Counted from the first letter of the stretch, positions 1 through 6,939 are shown. The stretch: DNA of 7,543 nucleotides from an uncultured Chloroflexota bacterium (GCA_902827055.1 CADEHD010000096.1:1-7543); one strand, 5' to 3'. Notes: generated from the letters alone by a model not told the origin. Program-made: numbers and translations.

Positions 1-939
1 CTCCGGCTGCCCCCGCCCGAACCGCGCGTCGACGGCCGTCGAGCCCCATCGCAGGTCGCGCCCTCTCGTCCAGTACAACCGCGCGAGTCCGAACGCGACG
101 ATCGCGGCGACGAGCCCGGTCAGCCCGACGGTCACGGGGGTGATCGCGAACGCCCGCGCGAAGCTCCAGCGCTCCTTCAGAATGGGGGTCGGCTCCGGTA
201 CGACGACGCCCTTCGCGAGGGCGACGACGACGGTCAGGCCCTCGAACGGCGCGAGCGCACGGTGCCCGAACGTGGCGCCGTTGCCCTCGACGACGGCCGT
301 CGCGCACGGTCGCGCTGATCCCGCGGGACCCGCGAAACACGCGATCTCGGTCGGAGCGGCAGGGGTATGCACGCGGACGGTGGGACGCGCGATCGGGACG
401 GACCACTGCGTCCCGAGGGCGTTCCAGTACAGCTCGTCGTGGTCCGCGAAGGCGTTCAGCCCACCCTCGATGCGGTAGCGCAGCACGTACGTGTACTCGC
501 CTCGGATGGTGCGGTCGGGATCCCCGATGCGGATCCTCAGGATGCCGCCTCCCGGCTCCTCGAGAACGTAGTCGTCGGAGGCGCCCCCCGTGGCCGCCAC
601 CGACTCCACCTCGAGTGGGTACGTGCGGTCGTGCGTGTCGTCGAAGCGCAGTGTGACCGGGATCTCGCGAAGGATGCCGTGGCGCTCGTCCGGGAAGACG
701 TAGGTGATCTGCTCCTGGATCGCGAGCGTCCCGTCCCGCTGCACGGTGATATCGACGTCGTAGGCGGTGATCTGCTCCGCACGTGGCGCCTGCGCCCGCG
801 CGTCGGCCGACAGCGCCATCGCGAGGACGATCGCGCCGACTCCGGCCAGCAACCGTCCCCAGCGACTCCCGCCCCGAGTCGGGGCATTCACGTCATTCGT
901 GGTGACACGTCGCCGCATCAGTCGCGCCCTTACGGTCAT
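1..939 (-). CDS. DUF2207 family predicted membrane protein, N-terminal part (3' end outside window)
   Basis: The minus-strand frame stays open from an ATG at 939 to the window edge, giving 313 residues without a stop. Residues about 27-50 form a signal/anchor segment ending in ADARAQ. Residues 55-245 match the exported DUF2207 domain as I know it: AYDVDITVQRDGTLAIQEQITY (57-78, lacking nothing obvious), a RHGILREIP stretch (86-94), IRIGDPDRTIRGEYTYVLRY (136-155) and the DHDELYWNALGTQW block (167-179). Cys201 and Cys212 could form a disulfide outside the cell. A second hydrophobic segment lies at about 266-288. Family members usually continue with further membrane spans and a Gly-rich tail, which would lie beyond base 1. 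The biochemical function is unknown. An AAGGGA sequence nine bases upstream supports the 939 start; ATG at 918 is an alternative. It is divergent from the CAP gene. Confidence 0.88.
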   Translation of the reverse strand, partial: MTVRARLMRRRVTTNDVNAPTRGGSRWGRLLAGVGAIVLAMALSADARAQAPRAEQITAYDVDITVQRDGTLAIQEQITYVFPDERHGILREIPVTLRFDDTHDRTYPLEVESVAATGGASDDYVLEEPGGGILRIRIGDPDRTIRGEYTYVLRYRIEGGLNAFADHDELYWNALGTQWSVPIARPTVRVHTPAAPTEIACFAGPAGSARPCATAVVEGNGATFGHRALAPFEGLTVVVALAKGVVVPEPTPILKERWSFARAFAITPVTVGLTGLVAAIVAFGLARLYWTRGRDLRWGSTAVDARFGRGQPE

Positions 940-1071
940 GCACTGCGATCCCTTCAGCCTCCGTGCCCGCGGTCACGGTACCGCGCTTTGCGAGCGGCGG
1001 AACGGTGCGTCCGACCCGAACGGACGTGCCCGAGTCTGCACGGCCCAGTCTCCGCGGCCGATAATCGGTCC
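940..1071. promoter_or_regulatory. Divergent intergenic region between DUF2207 and CAP genes, with inverted repeat
   Basis: This 132-base gap separates two divergently read genes and must hold both promoters. It contains an inverted repeat at 968-985 (arms CGCGGT and ACCGCG, six-base spacer). The perfect palindrome CGGTACCG (976-983) overlaps it. On the minus strand TACCGT (980-975) could act as a -10 box for the DUF2207 gene, but no convincing -35 box sits at the right distance. The repeat is placed where an operator would be expected. That role is inference. Confidence 0.35.
1060..1065 (+). promoter_or_regulatory. Candidate -10 element for a leaderless CAP-gene transcript
   Basis: GATAAT resembles TATAAT at five of six positions and ends six bases before the ATG at 1072. 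Transcription starting about seven bases downstream of a -10 box would begin on or next to the A of the start codon. No Shine-Dalgarno sequence precedes this ATG (the preceding bases read CGGTCC). Both facts point to a leaderless mRNA, a common arrangement in high-GC bacteria. The -35 region (around 1036-1041) is weak. Confidence 0.4.
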
Positions 1072-1851
1072 ATGAGCATTACCCCTATCTCCACACGTCC
1101 GGCTGGTATCGCGCTCGTGGTCGCGGTGGTGGCGTCGCTTCTCGTGCTGTCGCCCCGCCCCGCGGCGGCCGGACAGCTGGTGGGCACGGTGCCCGGCCCG
1201 GGCTCGCTCGGCCTCGTCGTGTGGAGTGGCGGCCCCGTCGAGGACATTCGCGCCGCGGTCAGCGGCAGCCAGTGCTCGCCTCGCTCCACCTGGGTCACGA
1301 GGCGCAGCGGCGGCCTGATCGGCTACCTCTATGGCGCCCCGGATGTCGTCAACTCCGGATTCCGCGCGGAGTACGCGGGAGGCAACCTCCCGACCAACAC
1401 GCCGCTCGTCCTGGTCTGCGCACCCCTCGCCACGGCCGCTCCCGCGCCGGCGCCGCCCGCAGCAACCGACTTCGGGGCTGCCGAGGCGCAGATGCTGGCC
1501 CTGGTGAACCAGGCGCGCACGGCGAACGGCCTGGCGCCGTTCACCCTCGACGTGGCGCTATCCAACGTCGCACGAGCGCATTCCTCCGACATGGTGGTGC
1601 GCAGCTACTTCTCCCACACGAGCCCGGACGGCCTCAGCCCGTTCGACCGCATGACGCGCGCCGGCATTACCTACCGGTCCGCCGCCGAGAACATCGCGTG
1701 GGCGGGAAGCGTGACGGTCTCGCACGAGTCGCTGATGAACTCGCCGGGACACCGAGCGAATCTCCTCAACCCGGGGCTGAATCGCATCGGGATCGGCATC
1801 GTGCGGAAGGACTCGCTGCACATCATGGTGACGCAGGTCTTCCGCGACTGA
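1072..1851 (+). CDS. Secreted CAP/SCP-domain (YkwD-like) protein with extra N-terminal domain
   Basis: The product is 259 residues. Residues 1-33 form a signal peptide (hydrophobic core 11-27, likely cleavage after AAA at 31-33). Residues 34-117 form a compact domain with two cysteines (68, 116) and a GYLYGAPDVVNSGF motif (84-97). A Pro/Ala-rich linker covers 118-133. Residues 136-259 are a CAP domain: AHSSDM (169-174), YFSHTSPDG (179-187), AENIA (205-209) and MNSPGHRANLL (222-232). The cavity residues expected in this family are present as His170 or His181, Glu206 and His227. The Trp that often precedes the NSPGHR motif is replaced. Bacterial CAP proteins are extracellular or wall-associated and mostly lack a defined activity. 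The in-frame ORF extends far upstream (to 367), but that part is antisense to the DUF2207 gene. The signal peptide fixes the start at 1072. Confidence 0.93.
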   Translation: MSITPISTRPAGIALVVAVVASLLVLSPRPAAAGQLVGTVPGPGSLGLVVWSGGPVEDIRAAVSGSQCSPRSTWVTRRSGGLIGYLYGAPDVVNSGFRAEYAGGNLPTNTPLVLVCAPLATAAPAPAPPAATDFGAAEAQMLALVNQARTANGLAPFTLDVALSNVARAHSSDMVVRSYFSHTSPDGLSPFDRMTRAGITYRSAAENIAWAGSVTVSHESLMNSPGHRANLLNPGLNRIGIGIVRKDSLHIMVTQVFRD

Positions 1852-2254
1852 CGGACGGGCCGCGCACGCGGGCACCCGAGGCCTCGCGACCCCCTGCGGC
1901 CGCGTGGCGGCCGAACGCATTCCACCGTTACGACCACTCCCGCCGCCGAGGCAGGTTGGCCGCTCATAGGCCTGGCGCCCTCGTTACGTCCGAGCGGGAG
2001 CGCGGCCTGTGGCTACCGACCTCGAGCACGCCGACGCGCAACCAGACCCGCCCGACCGAACGCGGCGGGCCTCCATCGGGCGTCCGTTACGTCGTTGGAG
2101 TCGTGGGTATCGAGGATGATGGGGCGTCGATCGTCACCCCGGCAGGGTCCGCCGTGTGTTACGTCGCACTGTCGCATGTCGCGTGGGAGGCGAGTCGCGC
2201 GCTGAGCGCAGCGGTGAGTCGGTCCTCGCGCGGTCGAGCGGGCGGTCGCTCCGA
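1852..2254. other. 403-base convergent intergenic region, no supported gene
   Basis: The gap lies between the stop of the CAP gene and the stop of the CpaE/TadZ-like gene. Open frames cross it, but none has a ribosome binding site, a recognisable domain or a convincing codon bias. I see no tRNA-like fold. It holds weak GC hairpins (for example CGCTG/CAGCG at 2200-2213), none followed by a T tract, so no terminator is called. It also holds the repeated octamer listed separately. The length is unusual for a convergent gap between otherwise tightly spaced genes, so it may carry a small RNA or the remnant of a lost gene. Confidence 0.6.
1927..2165 (+). repeat. Dispersed octamer GTTACG(T/A)C, four copies
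   Basis: GTTACGTC occurs at 1983-1990, 2086-2093 and 2158-2165, and the variant GTTACGAC at 1927-1934. All are on the same strand and all lie inside the non-coding gap. I did not see the exact octamer elsewhere in the window by eye. For a sequence this GC-rich, three exact copies of a word with four A/T bases within 183 bases is more than expected. Spacing is irregular (56, 103 and 72 bases between starts), so this is not a tandem or CRISPR-like array. Confidence 0.5.
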
Positions 2255-3475
2255 CTAGATAACCCCGAGCACGCGGCGCCGACCACCCTGCTCCTGCTCC
2301 TCGATGGAGGAGGCGATCTCGCGCAGCGAGCGGGCGAACATGGCGCCTGCCTTGTGCACGCTCACGGGCACGCCCGAGGCGGCGGCACGGAGCACCTGGA
2401 CGTCGTGGCGGATCTCCCAGCGCACGTCCAACCCGGGGTCCGCTGGCAGTTCGCGCACGGTGTTGAACGCCCGTGAGTAGTTGATCAGCAACGCCATGCG
2501 CTCGGTGACGTCGCCGTGGCCGCGCAGGCGCTCCACGATGTAGTGCACGGCGCGCAGCGAGCCGATCTCCGGGGTGCTCACCAGGATCGGGAGCGTCGCC
2601 CGCTCGAGCGCGGCGCCGGCGAGCTCCGAGTACCCGGCGGCGGTGTCGATCACGACGTAGTCGTAGGTGCTGCTCAAGTCAGTGACCAGGTCAGCCACAT
2701 CGGTGGGCGTGAGCTCGAGTTCGGCGTCGGGGTCCGTGGGCGCGGCCAGGAGGCGCACACCGGTCCGCGTCTCGGTCAGGTACGGCGAGACGGCGCCCGC
2801 TCCGCCGGGGTTCTTGGCCCGGTCTCGCTTCCACTCCTGGATGCCGAGGTCGGGCAAGGTGTCGAGCATCATCGCGACGCTGCCGAACAGCAGGTCGAGG
2901 TCCACGACGACGACGCCGGCCTGGCGCGTCCGCGCCAGCTCGATCGCGAGGTTCGCGGCGATCGTGCTCTTACCGGTGCCACCTCGAGCGCTCGCGACGG
3001 TGATCACGCGCCCCGCGGTCGAGGCGCGCTGAGGCGTCGCCGGGCCGCTGTTCGAGACGGCGCGGCGGCCCGCGGCAGTTGCGGAACGGGTGGCAGCGTC
3101 GCGGAGTTCGTCGTCGGACAGGGGCAGGGTGGCGAAGTCGTGCGCTCCGGCGTTCATCACGCGGCGCACGGTCTCGAGGTCATCGACGCTCGAGATGATG
3201 GCGAGCCCTGCCTTGCTGGCGTCGGCCAGCGCCTGCGCCGTACGCAGGGCGGGCACGATCGGCTCCTCGACGTGCATCATCACCACGTCTGGTCGCAGCG
3301 CGGCGGCGCGGCGCACGGCGTCGATGCCGGGCCAGGCCTCGCCGGCGACGGAGAAGCCGGGCGCGCGGAACGAGCGGCGCAGGGCCTCCAGCACCTCGGG
3401 GTCGCTGGTGACGAGCAGCACGCGGAGTGTGGGGTCCGCGCCTGCCGAGCTTCGTTCGGGCCGTCCTGTGACCAT
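2255..3475 (-). CDS. CpaE/TadZ-like MinD/ParA-family ATPase with degenerate receiver domain
   Basis: The product is 406 residues. Residues 17-130 form a response-regulator-like receiver. Its phosphoacceptor position is His68 (in RPDVVMMHVEEP) rather than Asp, and the conserved Lys-Pro near the end reads Leu-Pro (117-118). Residues 156-390 form a MinD/ParA ATPase: P-loop SARGGTGKST (162-171), second acidic motif VVDLDLLFG (190-198) and Walker B YDYVVIDTAAG (271-281). The signature lysine of the deviant Walker A is Arg164; the phosphate-binding Lys169 is kept. This two-domain order is typical of CpaE/TadZ, which place type IV (Tad/Flp) pilus machinery in the cell. No other tad gene is in the window, so the pilus role is inferred from architecture only. 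An AAGG lies seven bases upstream of the ATG. The EAL gene diverges from it 215 bases away. Confidence 0.87.
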   Translation of the reverse strand: MVTGRPERSSAGADPTLRVLLVTSDPEVLEALRRSFRAPGFSVAGEAWPGIDAVRRAAALRPDVVMMHVEEPIVPALRTAQALADASKAGLAIISSVDDLETVRRVMNAGAHDFATLPLSDDELRDAATRSATAAGRRAVSNSGPATPQRASTAGRVITVASARGGTGKSTIAANLAIELARTRQAGVVVVDLDLLFGSVAMMLDTLPDLGIQEWKRDRAKNPGGAGAVSPYLTETRTGVRLLAAPTDPDAELELTPTDVADLVTDLSSTYDYVVIDTAAGYSELAGAALERATLPILVSTPEIGSLRAVHYIVERLRGHGDVTERMALLINYSRAFNTVRELPADPGLDVRWEIRHDVQVLRAAASGVPVSVHKAGAMFARSLREIASSIEEQEQGGRRRVLGVI

Positions 3476-3690
3476 TCCCCCGCCTTACCCTCGTCTTATG
3501 TTCTGTCAGGCATGGGATGGCCTCGCGATCTGGCGCCGAGGCGATTCCACTCCCGAGGGTCGCGTTCTCATCATCGGAGGGCTTGGGCGATCTCTTCAGC
3601 GGTGACGGTGGCCCGTCCCCCCTTCTGGACTCGCAAGGCCGGTCGATGATCGGGACGCGGGGGTCCGCACTGCGAGCGGGGAGACGGCCA
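3476..3690. promoter_or_regulatory. Divergent intergenic region between CpaE/TadZ-like and EAL genes
   Basis: These 215 bases separate two divergent genes and should contain both promoters. An inverted repeat with six-base arms (GCCTCG at 3520-3525, CGAGGC at 3537-3542) is visible. I found no convincing -35/-10 pair, and nothing resembling the conserved core of a GEMM c-di-GMP riboswitch. The EAL reading frame is open upstream to 3517, but those codons look non-coding. Confidence 0.4.
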
Positions 3691-4728
3691 ATGAACACGC
3701 TTGTTGCACGTATCTTCGTGCGTTCGAAGCTGCGGCGCGCAGCCGGACTCGCGGCGCTGGCGGCGGGAGCGACCGTCGGCTGGCTGCCGCGTGGCGCCGA
3801 GGCGGCTTCGGTGCCGGGACTCGACTCCGGTCTCCTGTTCCCCTCCGCGGGCGCGTTCCTGCTCGTATCTGGGCTCCTGGTGGGCGCGCTCTACTGGCGG
3901 ATGCTCCGCCGACGCCGCCTGCCGACTCGCCCCACGATCAGCGCGGAGTCGGTCGCGGCCGCCCAGCTCGACGAGTTCGGTGTGCACTTCCAGCCAGTCA
4001 TCAACCTCGCGACGGGCGACCTCGTGGGCGCCGAGGCGCTCGTGCGCTGGGAGCAGCCCGGCGCCGAGGTGACGACGGCTCGGCAGTTCTTCGCGCGCGC
4101 CGCTCGCGCGGGCGTCCTCGACGATGTGGTGGCGCGGGCGATGCGCCCGGCCTGCGACTTCGCGCGGGACTGCCTGGACGCGAACGCCGGGGCGTTCCGC
4201 CTCCACATCAACCTCTCCGAGTCGCAGCTCCGCGCGGGCGATGCCACGGTCGAGGTCCTGGAGCGTGCCCTCCGCGAGAGCCAGCTGGTGCCCTGGGCGC
4301 TGCAGGTCGAGGTGCCCGAGCGGGCGCTCGTCGAGATCGGGCCAGGCGTGACGACGACGCTCAAGGCGATCGCAGACCTCGGCGTGAACATCGCGATCGA
4401 CGACTTCTGGGGGCAGGACGAGACCTACTGGGTCCTCAGCATCCCGGGCGTCACGGCGGTCAAACTCGACCTCCGTGCCAACACCAACAGCGAGACGTCG
4501 CGGGCCTCACTCGCGAACGCGGCCCGCATCGCCCAGTCGCGCAACCTCACGGTCGCGGCCAAGCGCGTGGAGTCGTCGTTTGAGATGGAGTTCGCCACCG
4601 ACATCGGCTGCACCGAGGTGCAGGGGCACGCCTACGGCCGCCCCATGGAGGCCTCGGAGTTCCGCTCCGCGGCGATCCACGTGCCGCCGTCGACGCAGGC
4701 CGAGGCACCGACGCCGCTCGCGAGCTGA
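3691..4728 (+). CDS. Membrane-anchored EAL-domain protein, probably catalytically impaired
   Basis: The product is 345 residues. Residues 11-38 look like a signal peptide or first span (AEA-A junction at 36-39). A second hydrophobic segment at 47-71 is followed by RRRR (73-76), which places the rest in the cytoplasm. Residues 92-325 are an EAL domain, the fold that hydrolyses or binds cyclic di-GMP. Present are FQPVINLATG (100-109), Glu115 of EAL, Asn174 of NLS, Glu207/Glu210, Asp237-Asp238, Lys258 and Gln311. The AEGVE motif reads AKRVE (290-294), so the first glutamate, implicated in catalysis in RocR-type enzymes, is Lys291. The loop after DDF reads WGQDETY instead of GTGYSSL. No GGDEF domain is attached. 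It is therefore more likely a c-di-GMP receptor or inactive EAL than an active phosphodiesterase. The start at 3691 has GGGGAGA upstream. A longer in-frame start at 3517 was rejected. Confidence 0.9.
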   Translation: MNTLVARIFVRSKLRRAAGLAALAAGATVGWLPRGAEAASVPGLDSGLLFPSAGAFLLVSGLLVGALYWRMLRRRRLPTRPTISAESVAAAQLDEFGVHFQPVINLATGDLVGAEALVRWEQPGAEVTTARQFFARAARAGVLDDVVARAMRPACDFARDCLDANAGAFRLHINLSESQLRAGDATVEVLERALRESQLVPWALQVEVPERALVEIGPGVTTTLKAIADLGVNIAIDDFWGQDETYWVLSIPGVTAVKLDLRANTNSETSRASLANAARIAQSRNLTVAAKRVESSFEMEFATDIGCTEVQGHAYGRPMEASEFRSAAIHVPPSTQAEAPTPLAS

Positions 4729-4752
4729 CTCAGGGCGGCGCTCCCGCCCGAG

Positions 4753-4768
4753 CTGCCAATCTCGGCAG
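4753..4768. terminator. Weak hairpin between convergent EAL and 84-residue genes
   Basis: CTGCC (4753-4757) pairs with GGCAG (4764-4768) around a six-base loop, in the 55-base gap where the EAL gene and the minus-strand run end facing each other. The position suits a bidirectional terminator, but the stem is only five pairs and there is no T tract on either strand. Confidence 0.22.
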
Positions 4769-4783
4769 GGTCCGCCGGACGGG

Positions 4784-5038
4784 CTACGCAGCGTCGAGCT
4801 GCGAGCCGTTCGCGCGCCACGAGGCGATGATCTCGGCCGCCTGCTGGATGCGACCGCCCTCGGAGGCCAGCTCGGCGAGCAGCAAGTTCATCTGCTCCTC
4901 GTCAATCTGGCTGAGGTGCGCGATGCCAGCGCGGGCCTGCGCGCGTGGAAGCGCCCGCTCGAGCGCTGCCTCGGCGGCCCCGTGATGCGTCATCACCTGG
5001 AACAGCAGCTCCAGCGCGTGCGTCTTGTCCATCCGCAT
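4784..5038 (-). CDS. Small helical protein of unknown function (84 aa)
   Basis: I do not recognise this family. The predicted product is 84 residues, soluble, without cysteines, signal peptide or membrane segment. It reads as two or three amphipathic helices: THALELLFQVMTHHGAAEAA (6-25), IDEEQMNLLLAELASEGG (45-62) and IQQAAEIIASW (64-74). The start is limited by an in-frame stop a few codons upstream. GGCGAGG lies eight bases before ATG 5038, and a second ATG sits two codons later. It is the last gene of the minus-strand run after the lyase and OsmC genes, 158 bases from the OsmC stop, and may share their transcript. The Met/Leu/Glu-rich composition differs from random GC-rich frames, which supports a real gene. 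Confidence 0.62.
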   Translation of the reverse strand: MRMDKTHALELLFQVMTHHGAAEAALERALPRAQARAGIAHLSQIDEEQMNLLLAELASEGGRIQQAAEIIASWRANGSQLDAA

Positions 5039-5196
5039 CCCTGCACCTCGCCTTCGGCATCAGCCTCGCGGCCGGTGCCCCCATCCACTCGCGCCGCGAC
5101 TCGCCGCAATTGCTCGGGCGTGCACGGGCGCGCTCCCAGCGTGCCGCAGTCGCACGCGGCCAGCATCAGGGCAAGCACGGCAGGGTTTGCCCGCCC

Positions 5197-5625
5197 TCAG
5201 GCAGGCTCGATCACGTCCTCGATGCGGGGCGGGGCGCTGAGCGTGCGATGCACGGGACACCTCCGCGCTATCTCAGTGAGGCGGTCGCGCTGCTCGCTCG
5301 ACAGCGGTCCCAGCAGGCGGATGTGCCGACGAATGAGTTCGAGTTTCACGTCCCCTTCCTCGCAGTCGTCGCAGTCGCGAGCGTGCACCCGGTCGTGGGT
5401 GAGCTCGACCTGGACCTCCTCGAGGGGCCAGCCCTTTCTCCGCGCGTACATCAGGAGCGTCATGGAGGTGCAGGCGCCCAGCGCGGACAACAGCAGCTCG
5501 TAGGGAGTCGGGCCCAGGTCGTCCCCCTCCGGCGCTGGCTCGTCGGCAATCACCTGGTGGTGTGACGTTGTGATCTGCGTGGTGTACCGCCCACCCACGC
5601 TCCGCCCCAGCACGGTCGTCGCCAT
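5197..5625 (-). CDS. OsmC-family protein
   Basis: The product is 142 residues, the usual size for the family. Motifs in order: GPTPYELLLSALGACTSMTL (38-57) with the first redox Cys52 and Glu43, the DCDDCEE segment (84-90), and RRCPVHRTL (121-129) with the second redox Cys123. OsmC/Ohr proteins reduce hydroperoxides with this Cys pair in the cytoplasm. Members with the DCxxC stretch and CPVHRTL ending form an OsmC-like group whose substrate is less certain, so no gene symbol is given. An AAGGA seven bases before ATG 5625 (forward 5633-5637) fixes the start. The upstream lyase gene ends 60 bases before it, so the two are probably co-transcribed. Confidence 0.93.
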   Translation of the reverse strand: MATTVLGRSVGGRYTTQITTSHHQVIADEPAPEGDDLGPTPYELLLSALGACTSMTLLMYARRKGWPLEEVQVELTHDRVHARDCDDCEEGDVKLELIRRHIRLLGPLSSEQRDRLTEIARRCPVHRTLSAPPRIEDVIEPA

Positions 5626-5685
5626 CGCATGGTCCTTCCCTCGGCCCGGGTGTCGCCCGTCGAGAGTAGGCGGTGGCGCGGCTCG

Positions 5686-6939
5686 CTAGAACCGCGAGGC
5701 GGCAGCGGCGGGAGTGAGGAAGTCGACCTGTGCGCCCGCGGCGAACCCGGCGTCGCGCAGGCGCGCCGACAGCTGCGCGTACGCGTCGTCGTCAGCGACC
5801 TCCACGCGCAGCGTGAGGCGCGCCACGCCCACGGGCAGGTCGGGCGGGGTGAGGTCGTGCCCCACCTCGATGACGTTCACACCCCCGGCGGCCAGGGTCG
5901 CCGTGATCAGTGCCAGCTCGCCGGGGACGTTGGCGGCGGCAAAGGTCACGCGTCGCTGCCGCCCATCGGCGGCCAGCCCGCGCTGGACCAGTCGTCCGAG
6001 GAGGCTCACATCGATGTTGCCGCCGGACACGATCACGACGACGGGGCCGTCGGGGCGTACGAACCCGCCCCGCAGTGCCGCCACCCCCAGCGCGCCGGCA
6101 CCCTCGACGACGAGGCGAGCGCGCTCGAGCAGGAACACGACGGCGCTCGCGATGTCGCCCTCGGGGACGGCCACCAGGTCGTCCACGTAGCGCTCGATGA
6201 GGCCGTGCGTCAGCGCCGAGGGGCCGGCGACGGCGACGCCGTCGGCGACGGTGCGGGCGCGCTCGACGGTGGTCGGCGCGTGCGCGGCCCTCGAGGCGAC
6301 GATCCCGGGCATGGCGGCGCTCTGTACGCCTACGACGCGGAGCGCCGGCCGCTGCGATTTGAGCGCGAGGGCGACGCCCGCCAGCAGGCCTCCGCCCCCG
6401 GCCGGCACGAGCACCGTCTTGCACTCGGGGAGCTGTTCGAGCACCTCCAGCCCGACGCCGCCCTGTCCCGCGACGATCTCCGGAGCGTCGAACGGCGGGA
6501 CGAAGAGCCACCCGTGCTCGGCGGCCAGCCCTTGCGCGTGCCCGATCGCGTCGCTGAGCCCCCCGTCGACGAGGATGACCTCGGCGCCGTACCCCCGGGT
6601 CGCGCGCTGCTTCGCGAGTGGTGCGGTGCGCGGCATGACGACGGTGGCTCGGATGCCCCGCTCGCTGGCCGCCAGCGCGACGCCCTGGGCGTGGTTGCCG
6701 GCGCTGGCCGCGACCACGGCCTCCGGCGACCGCACGGCGAGCATGTGGTGCGCGCCTCGGATCTTGAACGAGCCGGTCCGCTGCAGGTTTTCGCACTTGA
6801 GGTACACGGGCGCGCCCACGACCGCAGCGAGTGCGGCGCTGGGGAGGAGCGGGGTCGGTCGGACGTGCGCCGCGATGCGCTGACGCGCCGCCTGCACGTC
6901 GGCGAGCGTCAGACCGCTGGAATCACCCTCGCGAGTCAC
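5686..6939 (-). CDS. ilvA: Threonine ammonia-lyase (threonine deaminase) with C-terminal ACT domain
   Basis: This PLP enzyme converts L-threonine to 2-oxobutanoate and ammonia, the first step towards isoleucine. The product is 417 residues. The catalytic domain is at about 10-320: PLP lysine Lys59 in TGSFKIRGA (55-63), SAGNHAQG (79-86), the phosphate-binding loop AGGGGLLAG (180-188) and SGGN (305-308). An ACT domain (about 329-410) follows, the usual site for effector binding. One short ACT domain resembles the compact lyases that range between IlvA and catabolic TdcB types, so the symbol is the likelier of two. The start is GTG at 6939, supported by a strong ribosome binding site. An in-frame ATG at 7026 would add 29 residues lacking family similarity. 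It heads a run with the OsmC and 84-residue genes. Confidence 0.93.
   Translation of the reverse strand: MTREGDSSGLTLADVQAARQRIAAHVRPTPLLPSAALAAVVGAPVYLKCENLQRTGSFKIRGAHHMLAVRSPEAVVAASAGNHAQGVALAASERGIRATVVMPRTAPLAKQRATRGYGAEVILVDGGLSDAIGHAQGLAAEHGWLFVPPFDAPEIVAGQGGVGLEVLEQLPECKTVLVPAGGGGLLAGVALALKSQRPALRVVGVQSAAMPGIVASRAAHAPTTVERARTVADGVAVAGPSALTHGLIERYVDDLVAVPEGDIASAVVFLLERARLVVEGAGALGVAALRGGFVRPDGPVVVIVSGGNIDVSLLGRLVQRGLAADGRQRRVTFAAANVPGELALITATLAAGGVNVIEVGHDLTPPDLPVGVARLTLRVEVADDDAYAQLSARLRDAGFAAGAQVDFLTPAAAASRF

Noticed and set aside
367..1071. Plus-strand in-frame extension upstream of the CAP gene
   Set aside because: It is antisense to the DUF2207 coding region, and a clean signal peptide starts at 1072.
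1221..2258. Long plus-strand ORF crossing the CAP gene and the following gap
   Set aside because: It is Arg/Pro-rich, a shifted frame of the CAP gene for most of its length, and has no domain or ribosome binding site. The stretch after 2090 looks somewhat protein-like, but its third-position G/C is no higher than background.
3517..3690. Longer start of the EAL protein
   Set aside because: The 58 extra residues lack similarity to a leader, while ATG 3691 has a GGGGAGA site and opens directly into a hydrophobic N terminus.
3476..3690. c-di-GMP riboswitch ahead of the EAL gene
   Set aside because: I looked for the GEMM core and its tetraloop/receptor elements and saw none.
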